Source of the DNA: Psychrobacter sp. JCM 18900
GTDB taxonomy: Bacteria > Pseudomonadota > Gammaproteobacteria > Pseudomonadales > Moraxellaceae
NCBI RefSeq assembly: GCF_904846625.1
Contig: NZ_CAJHBL010000004.1
Span: 372,001 to 436,000, forward strand
Length of the DNA: 64,000 bases
Direction: 5' to 3'
Both the position numbers and the translations under genes were made by a program. The notes under the pieces were generated by a model. The model was not told the DNA's origin. It saw only the letters and a program-made list of their open reading frames with translations, and searched no databases. How positions within the stretch are numbered: the stretch's first letter is position 1; the number at the start of each line of letters is the position of its first letter. Positions 1 to 11,949 of the stretch are shown piece by piece.

Positions 1-1143
1 TTTACTCATGTCGTGCCAAAGGCATTTCGCCGAGAAATGGATAAGTCAGATAAATCGACCAGTATGTTCGCTGCCATGCGTAAAAGCGATGTGCTGGTTC
101 ATCATCCTTTTCATGCGTTCTCACCGATTATTAATTTACTTTGGCAGGCTGCCAGCGATCCTAAAGTATTGGCAATTAAACAAACGCTATATCGCTCAGG
201 CACCAATTCAGAAATTGTCAAAGCACTTGCCGCCGCCGCTCGTAATGGCAAAGAAGTCACGGCTGTTATCGAGCTGCGTGCGCGTTTTGATGAAGCATCT
301 AATATCGCAGTTGCCAACTATCTACAAGAAGCAGGCGCGGTCGTGGTCTACGGTATCGTCGGTTATAAAACCCATGCCAAGCTTATGCTAATCGTACGCC
401 GCGAGGATGATCGAATCCGCCGTTATGTGCATCTGGGCACTGGTAACTATCACGCGGCAAATGCTAAGGTCTATACCGACTATGGTCTGTTTAGCGCCGA
501 CCCTGATATCTCAGAAGATGTTCACAAAATATTCCAAGAGCTAACCGGCATGGGTAAGCCAGCCAACCTCAAAAAATTGCTACATGCACCGTTTACTTTG
601 CATGAGAAATTGATGAGCTTTATCGATGATGAAATCGCTCATGCCAAAGCGGGCAAACGTTCTCATATTATTATCAAAGCCAATGCGCTCACTGAGCGCC
701 GCCTCATTGATAAATTATATGATGCCTCGCAGGCAGGCGTTAAGATTGAATTAATTCTGCGTTCTATGTGTTGTCTACGTCCACAAGTAAAAGGACTCTC
801 TGAAAACATCACTGTGCGTTCTGTTATCGGTCGGTTTTTGGAGCATACGCGCGTTTATTATTTCTACAACGATGGCAATGAGCGCTTGTACTGCGGTAGT
901 GCAGACTGGATGGATCGTAACCTGTTCCATCGCGTAGAAGTGGCATTCCCGATTGAGAATAAAAAGCTATTTAAGCAGATTTATCAAGATGGCTTAATTA
1001 ACTACTTACAGGATAATACGCAAGCATGGACACTTGATGGCACTGGCGTGTGGCAGCAGCTACAGCCAGCAGCAGGTGAGGAGCCACACGTCGCACAAGA
1101 GCATTTATTAAAAACGATTAATCGTGTCGAGGAATCTAGCTAA
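1..1143 (+). CDS. ppk: Polyphosphate kinase 1, C-terminal part (5' end outside window)
   Basis: The reading frame is open from the first base, so the start lies upstream and about 380 C-terminal residues are seen. Ppk1 reversibly moves the ATP gamma-phosphate onto inorganic polyphosphate. The visible part holds the two phospholipase-D-like catalytic lobes. The motif YKTHAKL has its histidine codon at 373-375 and matches the autophosphorylated histidine of the family. It is followed by HLGTGNYH and YTDYGLF, and later by [17 protein letters not shown] with the second conserved histidine. The C-terminus after about residue 345 is a short variable tail. A terminator follows directly, so this is the last gene of its unit. 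The identity is secure; only the N-terminal domains cannot be judged. Confidence 0.96.
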   Translation, partial: FTHVVPKAFRREMDKSDKSTSMFAAMRKSDVLVHHPFHAFSPIINLLWQAASDPKVLAIKQTLYRSGTNSEIVKALAAAARNGKEVTAVIELRARFDEASNIAVANYLQEAGAVVVYGIVGYKTHAKLMLIVRREDDRIRRYVHLGTGNYHAANAKVYTDYGLFSADPDISEDVHKIFQELTGMGKPANLKKLLHAPFTLHEKLMSFIDDEIAHAKAGKRSHIIIKANALTERRLIDKLYDASQAGVKIELILRSMCCLRPQVKGLSENITVRSVIGRFLEHTRVYYFYNDGNERLYCGSADWMDRNLFHRVEVAFPIENKKLFKQIYQDGLINYLQDNTQAWTLDGTGVWQQLQPAAGEEPHVAQEHLLKTINRVEESS

Positions 1144-1193
1144 TCTGTAAAAGCACTTTTAGCTGATATTCAACTATTCAATTATCTATCTAG

Positions 1194-1227
1194 CCAAGCA
1201 CTGGTAAATACTGGTGCTTGGTTTTTT
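1194..1227 (+). terminator. Rho-independent terminator after ppk
   Basis: The arms CCAAGCAC and GTGCTTGG enclose a 12-nt loop and are followed by six T residues, 50 bases after the ppk stop codon. Confidence 0.85.
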
Positions 1228-1392
1228 GTGCTTACCAATTGCAAAAGTTACAAACCGACTTGCAACCTCACAATTATTCACATATTGATACGGCAGTACA
1301 CTGGTGCATTACCCAAGGTCATACCTATAATTAATATCAATTCTGACGCTACTTGATAAGTATTGGTTACTCATTTGGGCGTTGGTACAGTC

Positions 1393-1421
1393 TTGAAACA
1401 TATATCTATTTAACGTTTCAA
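1393..1421. promoter_or_regulatory. Inverted repeat upstream of the acidic small-protein cluster
   Basis: TTGAAAC and GTTTCAA are perfect 7-bp arms separated by 15 bases, ending 37 bases before the first small gene. The left arm could also serve as a -35 element. An operator role is only a guess. The rest of the 315-base gap between ppk and the first small gene holds the ppk terminator and nothing else I can name. Confidence 0.3.
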
Positions 1422-1458
1422 AACCATGTAATCAAATCATAATAATAGGAAATAAACC

Positions 1459-1629
1459 ATGAGTACTACTAACGATGACAATTCAGATATCAAGCAAGCT
1501 GCAGAACAGGTAAATGGTCAGGAAGTTGAGAAGAACTTAGCAGAGAATAAAAAGGTTGACGCTTCTGAATCATTAAGCGAAGAAGAGCAAACGCCTTTTA
1601 TCGATGATGATCTACGTACTGATAAGTAA
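1459..1629 (+). CDS. Small acidic hydrophilic protein, 56 aa (first of four)
   Basis: ATG at 1459 follows an AGGAAA ribosome site and opens 56 codons ending in TAA. The protein is almost wholly polar, rich in Asp, Glu, Asn, Lys and Gln, with no Cys or Trp and one Phe, near its C-terminus (TPFIDDDLRTDK). No fold, signal peptide or membrane segment is visible, so it is probably intrinsically disordered. It heads a run of four same-strand genes of the same style with gaps of 53 to 72 bases, each with its own ribosome site. I do not recognise a named family. Hydrophilin-like stress protection is one possibility, based only on composition and on the clustering. Confidence 0.72.
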   Translation: MSTTNDDNSDIKQAAEQVNGQEVEKNLAENKKVDASESLSEEEQTPFIDDDLRTDK

Positions 1630-1682
1630 TCTACGACATCAAACATCGAATTAATAACCAATAATAAAGCAAGGGATATGCC

Positions 1683-1940
1683 ATGACTATGCAAGAACCA
1701 GTAGTAACAGACACAGAAGAAAAGGTAATCGTAGATGACCCTGCTGCTAATGAATTAGAAAACCCTAAAGATAGCTACGCAGGGCGCAAGCACAAGCCTG
1801 AAATCGATGGCCCTGAGCAAGACTCACAAGAGACCGACGAAGTTTATGCTGATCCACGTAAAGAAGAGAATCTTCCAGCTGGTGGCAAGAATGCAGCAGA
1901 ACTAAGTGCCTACGACTTGAGCCAAAAAGGTAACGAGTAA
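1683..1940 (+). CDS. Small acidic hydrophilic protein, 85 aa (second of four)
   Basis: The start at 1683 is set by AAGGGA six bases upstream. The 85-residue product is charged throughout and contains repeated acidic-proline stretches (DDPAANELENP, PEIDGPEQDS), then DEVYADPRKEENLPAGG and a C-terminus in which AELSAYDLSQ is the only segment that could form a helix. There are no Cys, Trp or hydrophobic segments. It lies 53 bases after the first acidic gene and 66 bases before the third (67 to its preferred start's neighbouring ATG), with no terminator between, so co-transcription is likely. The function is unknown. Confidence 0.78.
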   Translation: MTMQEPVVTDTEEKVIVDDPAANELENPKDSYAGRKHKPEIDGPEQDSQETDEVYADPRKEENLPAGGKNAAELSAYDLSQKGNE

Positions 1941-2006
1941 AGGACTATAGATAACAGTGTGCTAATCAAATCGACAAAATTATAAATATAAAAAGAGGAT
2001 ATGATA

Positions 2007-2333
2007 ATGCAAGCCAAAGACTCAGCAATAGACAAGACAAAGGTACTAGGATCTGATGATCATAGTGCAATTGAAAAAAATACTACCGAGAACAAAGGAA
2101 CTGATACTTTTGATGAGTCTGTGGTCGACTCAGAACACGTAAATGATAATGACAATCCAGCGCGCCAACCAGATCGTCGTGATCAAGAAGGTAGTACCGC
2201 ATTTGATGACAATATCAATGAAGATACTGTCGGTAGTGCAGCACCCAAGAGTGAGGGTATTAATGATTTAAATCGTTATGCCAACATTGATAACGCACAA
2301 ACCCGTATCTTAAATCCTGATGAAAAAGATTAG
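2007..2333 (+). CDS. Small acidic hydrophilic protein, 108 aa (third of four)
   Basis: Two in-frame ATGs lie at 2001 and 2007. The AGAGG site at 1994-1998 sits at normal spacing only for 2007, so that start is preferred (110 residues if 2001 is used). The product is rich in Asp, Asn, Glu and Ser, with a central basic patch (PARQPDRRDQEGS) and a C-terminal segment (INDLNRYANIDNAQTRILNPDEKD) that is its least polar part. There is no Cys or Trp. It shares style but not clear alignable sequence with its neighbours. The function is unknown; disorder is inferred from composition. Confidence 0.76.
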   Translation: MQAKDSAIDKTKVLGSDDHSAIEKNTTENKGTDTFDESVVDSEHVNDNDNPARQPDRRDQEGSTAFDDNINEDTVGSAAPKSEGINDLNRYANIDNAQTRILNPDEKD

Positions 2334-2405
2334 ATAGGTTTACATTTCGACAGATCTATAGCGTTTCTTGGGTTAGACGAGTAATTATCATAGTAGGGAG
2401 TATTA

Positions 2406-2606
2406 ATGAATAACTCACATAACGAAAGCGTCAATAACGATCATAGCTTAAAAGATGCAGATGATAATAATGGTATTGTTCCTGATGATGCATTACAAAA
2501 GGCAAATCCAGCTGCAGCAGAAAAGGCTACGGAAGATCATGATCCGCATAATGTCGCCAAGAGCAACAAACAGTATGATAGTCCATTGATGGAAGATAAA
2601 AAGTAA
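2406..2606 (+). CDS. Small acidic hydrophilic protein, 66 aa (fourth of four)
   Basis: ATG at 2406 follows TAGGGAG at good spacing. The 66-residue product is again polar, rich in Asn, Asp, His and Lys, with an Ala-rich middle (ALQKANPAAAEKA) and a tail resembling that of the first member (SPLMEDKK compared with FIDDDLRTDK). It closes the four-gene run; a strong terminator follows 60 bases after the stop. I do not recognise a family. Confidence 0.72.
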   Translation: MNNSHNESVNNDHSLKDADDNNGIVPDDALQKANPAAAEKATEDHDPHNVAKSNKQYDSPLMEDKK

Positions 2607-2665
2607 GAATTCACTACATTAATAGCTATTTGTATTTGTACATAAACAGGCATCTGTACATAGAT

Positions 2666-2723
2666 AAAAAGGCACTGTGTTTGGTAAGAGTATATAACTC
2701 GTATCAAACACAGTGCCTTTTTT
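2666..2723. terminator. Bidirectional terminator between the acidic cluster and miaE
   Basis: A long stem, GGCACTGTGTTTG paired with CAAACACAGTGCC, is flanked by an A run on the left and a T run on the right, so it can end transcription from both sides. It lies between convergent genes. Confidence 0.85.
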
Positions 2724-2724
2724 G

Positions 2725-2769
2725 CTTCCTACATTCTTGTTTCTTACATTTTTACTTTCTACATTATAT
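2725..2769. repeat. 15-bp tandem repeat, three copies
   Basis: Three consecutive 15-base units, CTTCCTACATTCTTG, TTTCTTACATTTTTA and CTTTCTACATTATAT, share the core CTTACATT or CCTACATT. They lie between the terminator and the 3' end of miaE. This is one of several repeats of the same period in the window. Confidence 0.7.
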
Positions 2770-2799
2770 AGGTAGACATGTTTAGGTAAGGCATGGGCT

Positions 2800-3597
2800 T
2801 TAAGCAGGTGTACCACTGTGAAAACGTAGCTCAGCATCTGGGCTACTGATTAATTCAGCTTCTACTTCTTTAAAGAACGCGACTCGCTCGTCTATATTCT
2901 CATCTGACAATGATTGAGCGAGTGCAAGATAATCTTCGAAATGACGGCTCTCTGACTTGAGCAGATAACGATAATACTTCGCTAAGCGTTCATCATTAAT
3001 GACTTCGGCCAACGCTGCAAAACGCTCACAAGAGCGCGCCTCAATAAACGCCCCAATTATCAATACATCAACCATCGCTGCTGGCTCGTAAGTGCGTTTG
3101 TGCTTCAACATACCCTTAGCATAGCGCCCAGCACTCAGATATTTCCATTCCTGCCCACGCTCATTCATGATACCCAGTACTTGCTCGTAGTGCAGCATCT
3201 CTTCACGTATCAGCTGCGCCAATTTACGTTGCAAGTCATACGAGAACTCATAACGAAATATCAAATTCATCGCGGTGCCAGCGGCCTTTTTTTCGCAGTT
3301 AGCATGGTCTTGAATAATCATAGGTAGGTTTTTAATCGCGGCATCTACCCAAGATTGCGTGGTTCGAGCACCCAAGAAGTTATAAACAGGAGATAAGTCT
3401 ACCTTTATAGGAGTGCGCAGATGCGTAATATCGACACTGTCTTCTTCAGGCAGCTCTTCTTCGATTAGATCAGATTCAGCACTACTATTTACAGTTTGAG
3501 AGACATTTTCTTCGACAGATTTTTTCTCGATATTATCGTTATCTATAGTATTTGCTGTTGATTGTAATGTCGTGAGGTCTTGTTGATTGATAGTCAT
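2800..3597 (-). CDS. miaE: tRNA-(ms[2]io[6]A)-hydroxylase
   Basis: MiaE is a non-haem diiron monooxygenase that hydroxylates the isopentenyl side chain of ms2i6A at position 37 of tRNAs. The 265-residue product has the ferritin-like four-helix pattern with metal ligands in DHANCEKKAAGTAM, REEMLHYEQVL (ExxH), EARSCERF and ESRHFEDYL (ExxH). The first 60 residues or so are an acidic extension (EEELPEEDSVD) of low complexity that other MiaE proteins need not have. It faces the acidic small-gene cluster and has a 551-base gap upstream. The family assignment is firm; the exact start is less so, because the acidic N-terminus offers no landmark. Confidence 0.9.
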   Translation of the reverse strand: MTINQQDLTTLQSTANTIDNDNIEKKSVEENVSQTVNSSAESDLIEEELPEEDSVDITHLRTPIKVDLSPVYNFLGARTTQSWVDAAIKNLPMIIQDHANCEKKAAGTAMNLIFRYEFSYDLQRKLAQLIREEMLHYEQVLGIMNERGQEWKYLSAGRYAKGMLKHKRTYEPAAMVDVLIIGAFIEARSCERFAALAEVINDERLAKYYRYLLKSESRHFEDYLALAQSLSDENIDERVAFFKEVEAELISSPDAELRFHSGTPA

Positions 3598-4148
3598 AGT
3601 CTAAGGAAGCTTTATTTATGAATGGTAATACCAGTAATTATATCGTTAGTCTGACCTAGATACGATGCTAAATATCTGACAGTCATCAATAGGTGTTTAT
3701 TAATAGATAACGGTTAAGCATAATTAAAGGTATTAATGATTACTTACTGTTTATATTGGTTTTGCTGCATCTAATTTCTAAATGATGATTATAGCTCCTA
3801 GAGTAAGCCACTCATACATTATCATTATCAAACAGCCTAAGTATTTACTTAGTGAATGATGTTTCCTTGTTAATTTTATTATTTGATAGTAGGATGAGAT
3901 TTTGCTCTTTAAGCATTTCGTTTTACTTTTATGATTCACTATTAGTAAAGAGTAAACCTGACATTAATAAGTTACCTTTTATTAGAACATTAAATTTGTA
4001 GATATATCTTCGTAGAAAAATTAGAGAATCAAAGATTCCATAACGAATGAGATATGAACGTTTAAAACCTCACAAGATTAAAAACTCTTAAACAGTTACT
4101 GTCACAATTCAGTATTAGTACCCCTCACGAACAGATAAGGATAACAAT
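3598..4148. other. Divergent intergenic region between miaE and glcB
   Basis: These 551 AT-rich bases contain no supportable gene. They must hold the promoters of both divergent genes. An AAGGA ribosome site precedes the glcB start at 4149. I see no clear riboswitch, strong hairpin or repeat. Confidence 0.6.
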
Positions 4149-6347
4149 ATGAGCCAGTCTTCTAACACCAATCGTATTCAAAAAGGCAGTCTTGCCATCG
4201 ATCAGCAGTTATATGACTTTATTGAAAACGAAGTACTACCGAAAGTCGGTGTGGATTCAGACGATTATTGGTCAGGTTTCGAAAAGGTTATTAAAGAATT
4301 TACCCCACGCAATAAAGCACTACTAGAAACTCGTGACAAGATTCAAGCGCAGATTGACCAGTGGCACCTAGATAATCCTGCAAAAAATGGCGAAATCGAT
4401 TATCCAGCTTATAAGACATTCCTGCAAGAAATTGGTTATCTGCTACCTGAAGGCGAAGCGTTTACGGTTGATACCAAAAACGTCGATGACGAAATTGCAC
4501 ACATCGCAGGGCCGCAGCTGGTTGTACCAGTTCGCAACGCTCGTTATGCGCTTAACGCGACCAATGCACGTTGGGGGAGCTTATACGATGCGTTGTATGG
4601 TACCGATGTTATCAGTAGTGATAATGGCCAAGAAGCGGGTGGTAGTTATAATCCTACTCGCGGTGCTGCTGTTGTTGCTTACGCCAAAGCATTTTTAGAT
4701 GAGCACTTCACTCTAGCATCCGGCTCTTACAATGACGTGACTGGTTTTAAAATAATCGATGGCAAGCTCGAGGTCGTACAAGGTGATAGCAGTACCGAGC
4801 TAAAAGATACGGCTAAGTTTGTCGGCTTTGTCGGTGACGCTGAAGCTCCTACAGGTGTACTGTTAAAGAACAACGGCTTGCATGCTGAGATTCAAATCGA
4901 TAGCAACCATCCAGTTGGTAAAGATGATCCAGCAAACATCAAGGACGTATTGCTTGAGTCGGCTATGACAGCCATTCAGGATTGTGAAGACTCAGTCGCT
5001 GCGGTAGATGCAGAAGAAAAAGTCGAAGTCTATCGTAACTGGCTTGGCTTGATGAATAGCGACCTACAAGAAACCTTTGAAAAAGGTGGCAAGACGCGTA
5101 CACGTAAGCAAAACCCAGATCGTGAATATAACACACCAGATGGAGGCAAGCTGATCTTGCCAGGTCGTTCGCTATTATTAATTCGTAACGTCGGTCATTT
5201 AATGCAGAATCCTGCTATTTTGGTTGATTTAGGCAATGGTCAAGAGCAAATATTTGAAGGCTTAATGGATGGCTTAATCACGCCACTATTATCACTTAAT
5301 GATATCAAAGGCAAAAACGAGCTATCAAACTCACGTCAAGGCTCAATGTATATCGTGAAGCCAAAAATGCACGGCCCTGAAGAAGTTAAAATGGCTAATG
5401 ACTTATTTAATGCATCAGAGGATCTGTTAGGTCTAGAGCGCAATACGCTAAAAATCGGCATCATGGATGAAGAGCGTCGTATGACGGTCAACTTAAAAGA
5501 AGCTATCCGCCAAGCCAAAGAACGCGTTATCTTTATTAACACAGGTTTCTTAGACCGTACTGGTGATGAGATGCATACCAGCATGCATGCAGGTCCATTT
5601 GTACCAAAAGGCGAGATGAAATCGCAAGCATGGCAGCCTGCTTACGAGCAGTGGAACGTCGATATCGGTCTCGAGACAGGCCTACAAGGCCGCGCGCAAA
5701 TCGGTAAGGGTATGTGGGCTAAGCCTGATGAAATGAAAGAGATGATGGATACTAAGGCTGCTCATCCTAAGTCTGGTGCTAGCACTGCGTGGGTACCATC
5801 ACCAACGGGCGCTACCTTGCATAGCATACACTATCATCAAGTGAGCGTAGCTGATATACAGGACACGCTAAAATCACGAGAGCGTGCTAGCTTGGACGAC
5901 ATCTTGACCATTCCATTAGCAAAAAATACCGATTGGACTGACGAAGAAAAGCAGCAAGAGCTTGAAAACAATGCTCAAGGTATTTTGGGTTATGTTGTAC
6001 GCTGGGTAAATCAAGGTGTTGGTTGCTCCAAGGTGCCTGATATCAATGATGTCGGTCTCATGGAAGATCGTGCTACTTTGCGTATCTCAAGCCAACACAT
6101 TGCTAACTGGTTACATCATGGCGTGGTTAGTGAGCAGCAAGTGATGGATACGATGAAACGTATGGCCAAGGTCGTCGATGAGCAAAATGCAGGTGACGAT
6201 GACTATCAATCAATGGCAGATAGCTTTGATAGCTCTTACGCGTTCAAAGCAGCCTGCGATTTAGTATTCAAAGGTCGTGAGCAGCCTAGTGGTTATACTG
6301 AGCCATTATTGCATCAAGCACGTTTGGATCTTAAAGCAAACGCTTAG
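4149..6347 (+). CDS. glcB: Malate synthase G
   Basis: This enzyme condenses glyoxylate with acetyl-CoA to malate, the second step of the glyoxylate shunt. The 732-residue length fits the monomeric G isoform (about 720) rather than the 530-residue A isoform. Visible landmarks are [14 protein letters not shown] at about residues 339-352, the long domain insert before it, [20 protein letters not shown] at about 540-560, and [12 protein letters not shown] with the catalytic-base aspartate at residue 640. The start follows AAGGATAACAAT. It is monocistronic here; isocitrate lyase, the other shunt enzyme, is about 20 kb away in its own unit. Strong expression on acetate, alcohols or fatty acids would be expected. 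Confidence 0.97.
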   Translation: MSQSSNTNRIQKGSLAIDQQLYDFIENEVLPKVGVDSDDYWSGFEKVIKEFTPRNKALLETRDKIQAQIDQWHLDNPAKNGEIDYPAYKTFLQEIGYLLPEGEAFTVDTKNVDDEIAHIAGPQLVVPVRNARYALNATNARWGSLYDALYGTDVISSDNGQEAGGSYNPTRGAAVVAYAKAFLDEHFTLASGSYNDVTGFKIIDGKLEVVQGDSSTELKDTAKFVGFVGDAEAPTGVLLKNNGLHAEIQIDSNHPVGKDDPANIKDVLLESAMTAIQDCEDSVAAVDAEEKVEVYRNWLGLMNSDLQETFEKGGKTRTRKQNPDREYNTPDGGKLILPGRSLLLIRNVGHLMQNPAILVDLGNGQEQIFEGLMDGLITPLLSLNDIKGKNELSNSRQGSMYIVKPKMHGPEEVKMANDLFNASEDLLGLERNTLKIGIMDEERRMTVNLKEAIRQAKERVIFINTGFLDRTGDEMHTSMHAGPFVPKGEMKSQAWQPAYEQWNVDIGLETGLQGRAQIGKGMWAKPDEMKEMMDTKAAHPKSGASTAWVPSPTGATLHSIHYHQVSVADIQDTLKSRERASLDDILTIPLAKNTDWTDEEKQQELENNAQGILGYVVRWVNQGVGCSKVPDINDVGLMEDRATLRISSQHIANWLHHGVVSEQQVMDTMKRMAKVVDEQNAGDDDYQSMADSFDSSYAFKAACDLVFKGREQPSGYTEPLLHQARLDLKANA

Positions 6348-6462
6348 GAGAACAGACCAAATATGACAGGTATTTAAGCATATTTGATGAGCAAGTATGC
6401 CAGTCAGTCTTGCTCATTTGTAACTGATAAATCTGCTCATACAGATTGTTGACTCTTTAATT

Positions 6463-6499
6463 AGCGCTATTTATTTTTTAGTAAATAGCGCTTCATTTT
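6463..6499 (+). terminator. Probable terminator after glcB
   Basis: AGCGCTATTTA pairs with TAAATAGCGCT around an 8-nt loop; TCATTTT follows. The T run is short, so termination is likely but not certain. Confidence 0.6.
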
Positions 6500-6957
6500 G
6501 GACTATTATTCGATGTTTATTATAAAAATTTAAGAATATTAGTAATCATATTAACCAATATTATTCGTATCTAATTGAGTAAGTAGAAGTTTTTTTACAA
6601 TCGTTCAAATAAAATAAAGTATCTGTTATTTGATAATAGATGTATCGAAAAGACAAAAAAATATGTTGCAAATTATGTCAAAGTTGTTATGCTTGTACTC
6701 GAAGTATGAGTTTGGTAACGGATGTTACGCAATGGAAGGATAAAAACTAAAGATTACATGGCAGTTACTTTTTTAATCCCAGTTATGTAAATCATGGTTT
6801 TTTTCATCTTACTGTAATAGAACTTCGCCACACTTGTTTCTGACTAATCTCGGTAGCCAGTTACACATTATATCTTTGAGGATTTGTGACGATACCATTA
6901 TGGGCGCCAGCTAATAATAGCTTGCTCATTACTACAATTGTAAAGTGGAGATACCCC
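6500..6957. other. Long leader region upstream of the porin gene
   Basis: About 460 AT-rich bases without a supportable gene. An open frame starting at 6886 runs into the porin but adds 24 residues ahead of an obvious signal peptide, so it is read as untranslated leader. A long leader is common for abundant outer-membrane proteins, but I see no defined regulatory fold. Confidence 0.5.
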
Positions 6958-8034
6958 ATGAAAAAACTACTTTTAGCTACAGCAATCGCAGCCCTATCTG
7001 TATCTGCAGCCAATGCAGCACCAACTCTATACGGTAAAGCTTTCTTAGCAGCTGACTATGAAAATGCTGATTTTGATGCTGCTGGCAATAATATGTATGA
7101 CGAAGATACAGTACAGATTAACTCTCATGCTTCACGTATTGGCCTTAAAGGTTCTGAAGCGATGACTGCTAATACTGATGTTATCTATCGTTTAGAGTAC
7201 GGTACAAGTATCGATGGTGATAACGCTACTTTCAGTAACCGTGATACGTATCTTGGTGTTGTAAACAAGCAGTTCGGTGAGTTCCGTGTTGGTAAAAACC
7301 AATCAAGCCTAGCTCGTATTGACAACGTTGTTGTTAACCAAGGTTACTGGGATAACCTAGGCCAAACTGAAAACGAAAGTGAAGTTGTTAATGCTCTAAA
7401 CATGGCGGATAGTGCCCGTATCAACAGTTCAGTTATTTGGACTGCACCAAAATATGAAGGCCTACCATTACAATTGTCTGCAATGTATAGCTCTGACGAT
7501 GCAAATGGTAATGACAATGCAGGCTTCGGTGTAGCCATGTTGTTTGACCAAGGTACTGGCTATACTGCTGGTATTGCGTACGATAAAGACCAAAACATCG
7601 ATGGTGAAATCATCCGTGGTACAGCGACTGTTGATCTAGGTAAATATATGGCAGCTCCTGTTACTCTAGGCGCGCTATACCAAGTAGGTGACTACGACGG
7701 TCAAGATAAAGATGAGAAAGGTCTAGTTGTTAGTGCTCAGATGGGTCTAAATAACTTTGCCCGTCCAGCAGCTGTATATGCACAGTACAACAAAACTGAC
7801 AACTTGAATGGTTTTAACAATGTTGATTCAGACCAAATCGTTGTTGGTGGTAAATACTTCTTCAAGGACAATATCATTGCTCATGCCTATGCTGGCGTAA
7901 ACAATGCTGATAATGTTGGATATACATATAATACTGGTAATCAAGATCCTATTACTAACGAAGATATATTCGCAACGTCAAACGGTGATGCGCAAGTAGT
8001 CGTAGTTGGTACTGGTCTAGAATACTTATTCTAG
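6958..8034 (+). CDS. Outer-membrane general porin, 358 aa
   Basis: The start at 6958 is chosen because it follows GTGGAGAT and opens a signal peptide (MKKLLLATAIAALSV, then cleavage after AANA, leaving APTLYGKAFL). The mature part has alternating amphipathic strands, with GYWDNLGQ and RINSSVIWTAPKYEGLP typical of the Gram-negative porin family with 16 strands. It ends in an aromatic residue (GLEYLF), the usual signal for the beta-barrel assembly machinery. The chain is acidic and rich in Asn and Asp loops. It probably forms trimeric pores for small solutes. A tight terminator follows, so the gene is a single unit. Confidence 0.88.
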   Translation: MKKLLLATAIAALSVSAANAAPTLYGKAFLAADYENADFDAAGNNMYDEDTVQINSHASRIGLKGSEAMTANTDVIYRLEYGTSIDGDNATFSNRDTYLGVVNKQFGEFRVGKNQSSLARIDNVVVNQGYWDNLGQTENESEVVNALNMADSARINSSVIWTAPKYEGLPLQLSAMYSSDDANGNDNAGFGVAMLFDQGTGYTAGIAYDKDQNIDGEIIRGTATVDLGKYMAAPVTLGALYQVGDYDGQDKDEKGLVVSAQMGLNNFARPAAVYAQYNKTDNLNGFNNVDSDQIVVGGKYFFKDNIIAHAYAGVNNADNVGYTYNTGNQDPITNEDIFATSNGDAQVVVVGTGLEYLF

Positions 8035-8057
8035 TAACAACTAGAATCTGATTTCAT

Positions 8058-8087
8058 AAAAACTCATCCTTCGGGGTGAGTTTTTTG
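8058..8087 (+). terminator. Rho-independent terminator after the porin gene
   Basis: CTCATCC and GGGTGAG pair (one G-T) around a TTCG tetraloop, followed by six T residues, starting 24 bases after the stop codon. Confidence 0.88.
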
Positions 8088-8109
8088 TTGTGTAGCGTTT
8101 TAACAATAG

Positions 8110-9861
<1,752 letters not shown>

Positions 9862-9896
9862 CTCTCAGAATGTAGTATATTGAAAGCGTTTATTAT

Positions 9897-9930
9897 AAAA
9901 AAGACTGATCTTCGGATTGGTCTTTTTTTT
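9897..9930 (+). terminator. Rho-independent terminator after pyrG
   Basis: AAGACTGATC and GATTGGTCTT pair around a TTCG tetraloop (one G-T pair), with A residues before and eight T residues after. Confidence 0.9.
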
Positions 9931-9959
9931 GCTTACTCCAAACTGCTAGTAGTTATTAG

Positions 9960-10949
<990 letters not shown>

Positions 10950-10976
10950 TACGGTACGTAATAAGAGGGCTATACA

Positions 10977-11234
10977 ATGGCAATTCAGATGGCGCAAGTA
11001 AGCATCGAAAATATTGACGATGAAGAAGGCTTAGATAGCGTAATGACTGTGCTTAAGAATATCTCAGGCGTGACGGCTATTAATTTGGATCCTAAGCATA
11101 ATGTCGCAACGGTAAGCTATGATGATACAGATACTAGTATCCATGCCTTAACAGCAGCGATTAGTATGGTGGACTATGTGACTCAGCCATTTCCGATTGA
11201 TTCACCACAGAACCCGCACCATAACGATTTATAA
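10977..11234 (+). CDS. Small HMA-like protein lacking metal-binding cysteines, 85 aa
   Basis: The 85-residue product shows the beta-alpha-beta-beta-alpha-beta order of heavy-metal-associated domains: MAQVSIENI, helix EEGLDSVMTVLKNI, SGVTAINLDPKHNVATVSYD, helix SIHALTAAISMV, then VTQPF. It has no cysteine at all, so the CxxC copper site of the fold is absent. It lies 27 bases after kdsA and 254 bases before copZ. It may be a decayed or repurposed metallochaperone, or a small ferredoxin-like protein of another kind. The family assignment rests on the pattern only. Confidence is high for a real gene and low for function. Confidence 0.7.
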   Translation: MAIQMAQVSIENIDDEEGLDSVMTVLKNISGVTAINLDPKHNVATVSYDDTDTSIHALTAAISMVDYVTQPFPIDSPQNPHHNDL

Positions 11235-11299
11235 TTACAAATAGCTATTGCTATAAATTTGTTGGTGCGCTCTTTTACGTTTTTATTAATAAGTTACTG

Positions 11300-11327
11300 T
11301 CTCGTTAATAGCATCTCGTTAATAAAG
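11300..11327. repeat. 14-bp tandem repeat, two copies
   Basis: TCTCGTTAATAGCA is followed directly by TCTCGTTAATAAAG, in the gap 66 bases after the Cys-less HMA-like gene. Confidence 0.6.
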
Positions 11328-11488
11328 CAACAACCAAACAGTCTTGTTGTCGAGGATAATAGGGCTTATGCTTATTTAATGTAGCTTTGATAGTTGCTCT
11401 TACTTTGATAACTTAAAAGGTGTCAAAGTAAGTATTAACAGAATCACTATTAGAGTTGCTCATTACTAATAAAAATAAGGAGCCCAAT

Positions 11489-11713
11489 ATGGCAGATCAA
11501 ACACGTATTATTAAAATTGACGGTATGACTTGTGGCGGATGCGTAGCAAGCGTACATACAGCAACAGCCGATATTGATGGATTAGAAACTATTACTGTTG
11601 ACCTCGCTGATAATCTAGCGACGATAACCTTTGATGATAGCAAAACCAGTGCAGAGGCTATTGCTTCAGCTATTGACGATGCGGGATTTGAGGCGACAGT
11701 TGCTAACTCATAA
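11489..11713 (+). CDS. copZ: Copper chaperone CopZ-type HMA protein, 74 aa
   Basis: This is a free heavy-metal-associated domain: GMTCGGCVASV carries Cys15 and Cys18 for Cu(I), followed by the usual DIDGLETITVDLADNLATITFD strand pair and a C-terminal GFEATV strand. The ATG at 11489 follows AAGGAG at good spacing; an upstream TTG in frame at 11456 has no such site. CopZ proteins hand Cu(I) to CopA-type ATPases and to regulators, and the CopA gene follows 236 bases later. A strong terminator lies between them, so they are separate units. It could serve another soft metal, but GMTCGGC plus the neighbour favours copper. Confidence 0.88.
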   Translation: MADQTRIIKIDGMTCGGCVASVHTATADIDGLETITVDLADNLATITFDDSKTSAEAIASAIDDAGFEATVANS

Positions 11714-11730
11714 ATCTCATCTTCTATGTA

Positions 11731-11776
11731 AAAAACCAGCTAACATGTTATTACAAGCATGATAGCTGGTTTTTTA
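11731..11776 (+). terminator. Rho-independent terminator after copZ
   Basis: AAAACCAGCTA pairs with TAGCTGGTTTT, with an inner CATG/CATG pairing, followed by a T run; it starts 18 bases after the stop codon. Confidence 0.9.
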
Positions 11777-11949
11777 ATGATTAACGATTACGAGTATTCA
11801 GTCTCGATACTTTGATAAATTGCTACTTTGTCTAAAACACTAATACTGAATACGATATAACCCAATTGCTTTATTTGAATTTCTTGCCCACCCACTGATA
11901 TTTTATCGTGGTTCCTACAAATTTATAGGCACCATGACGAGTTTTATTT

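Noticed and set aside
2619..2837. Minus-strand frame of 72 residues before miaE
   Set aside because: It reads through a terminator and the 15-bp repeat (which gives NVESK, NVRNK, NVGSK), overlaps the miaE end and has no ribosome site.
6886..6957. N-terminal extension of the porin frame
   Set aside because: It would place 24 residues ahead of a clear signal peptide; the GTGGAGAT site and MKKLLL start at 6958 are better.
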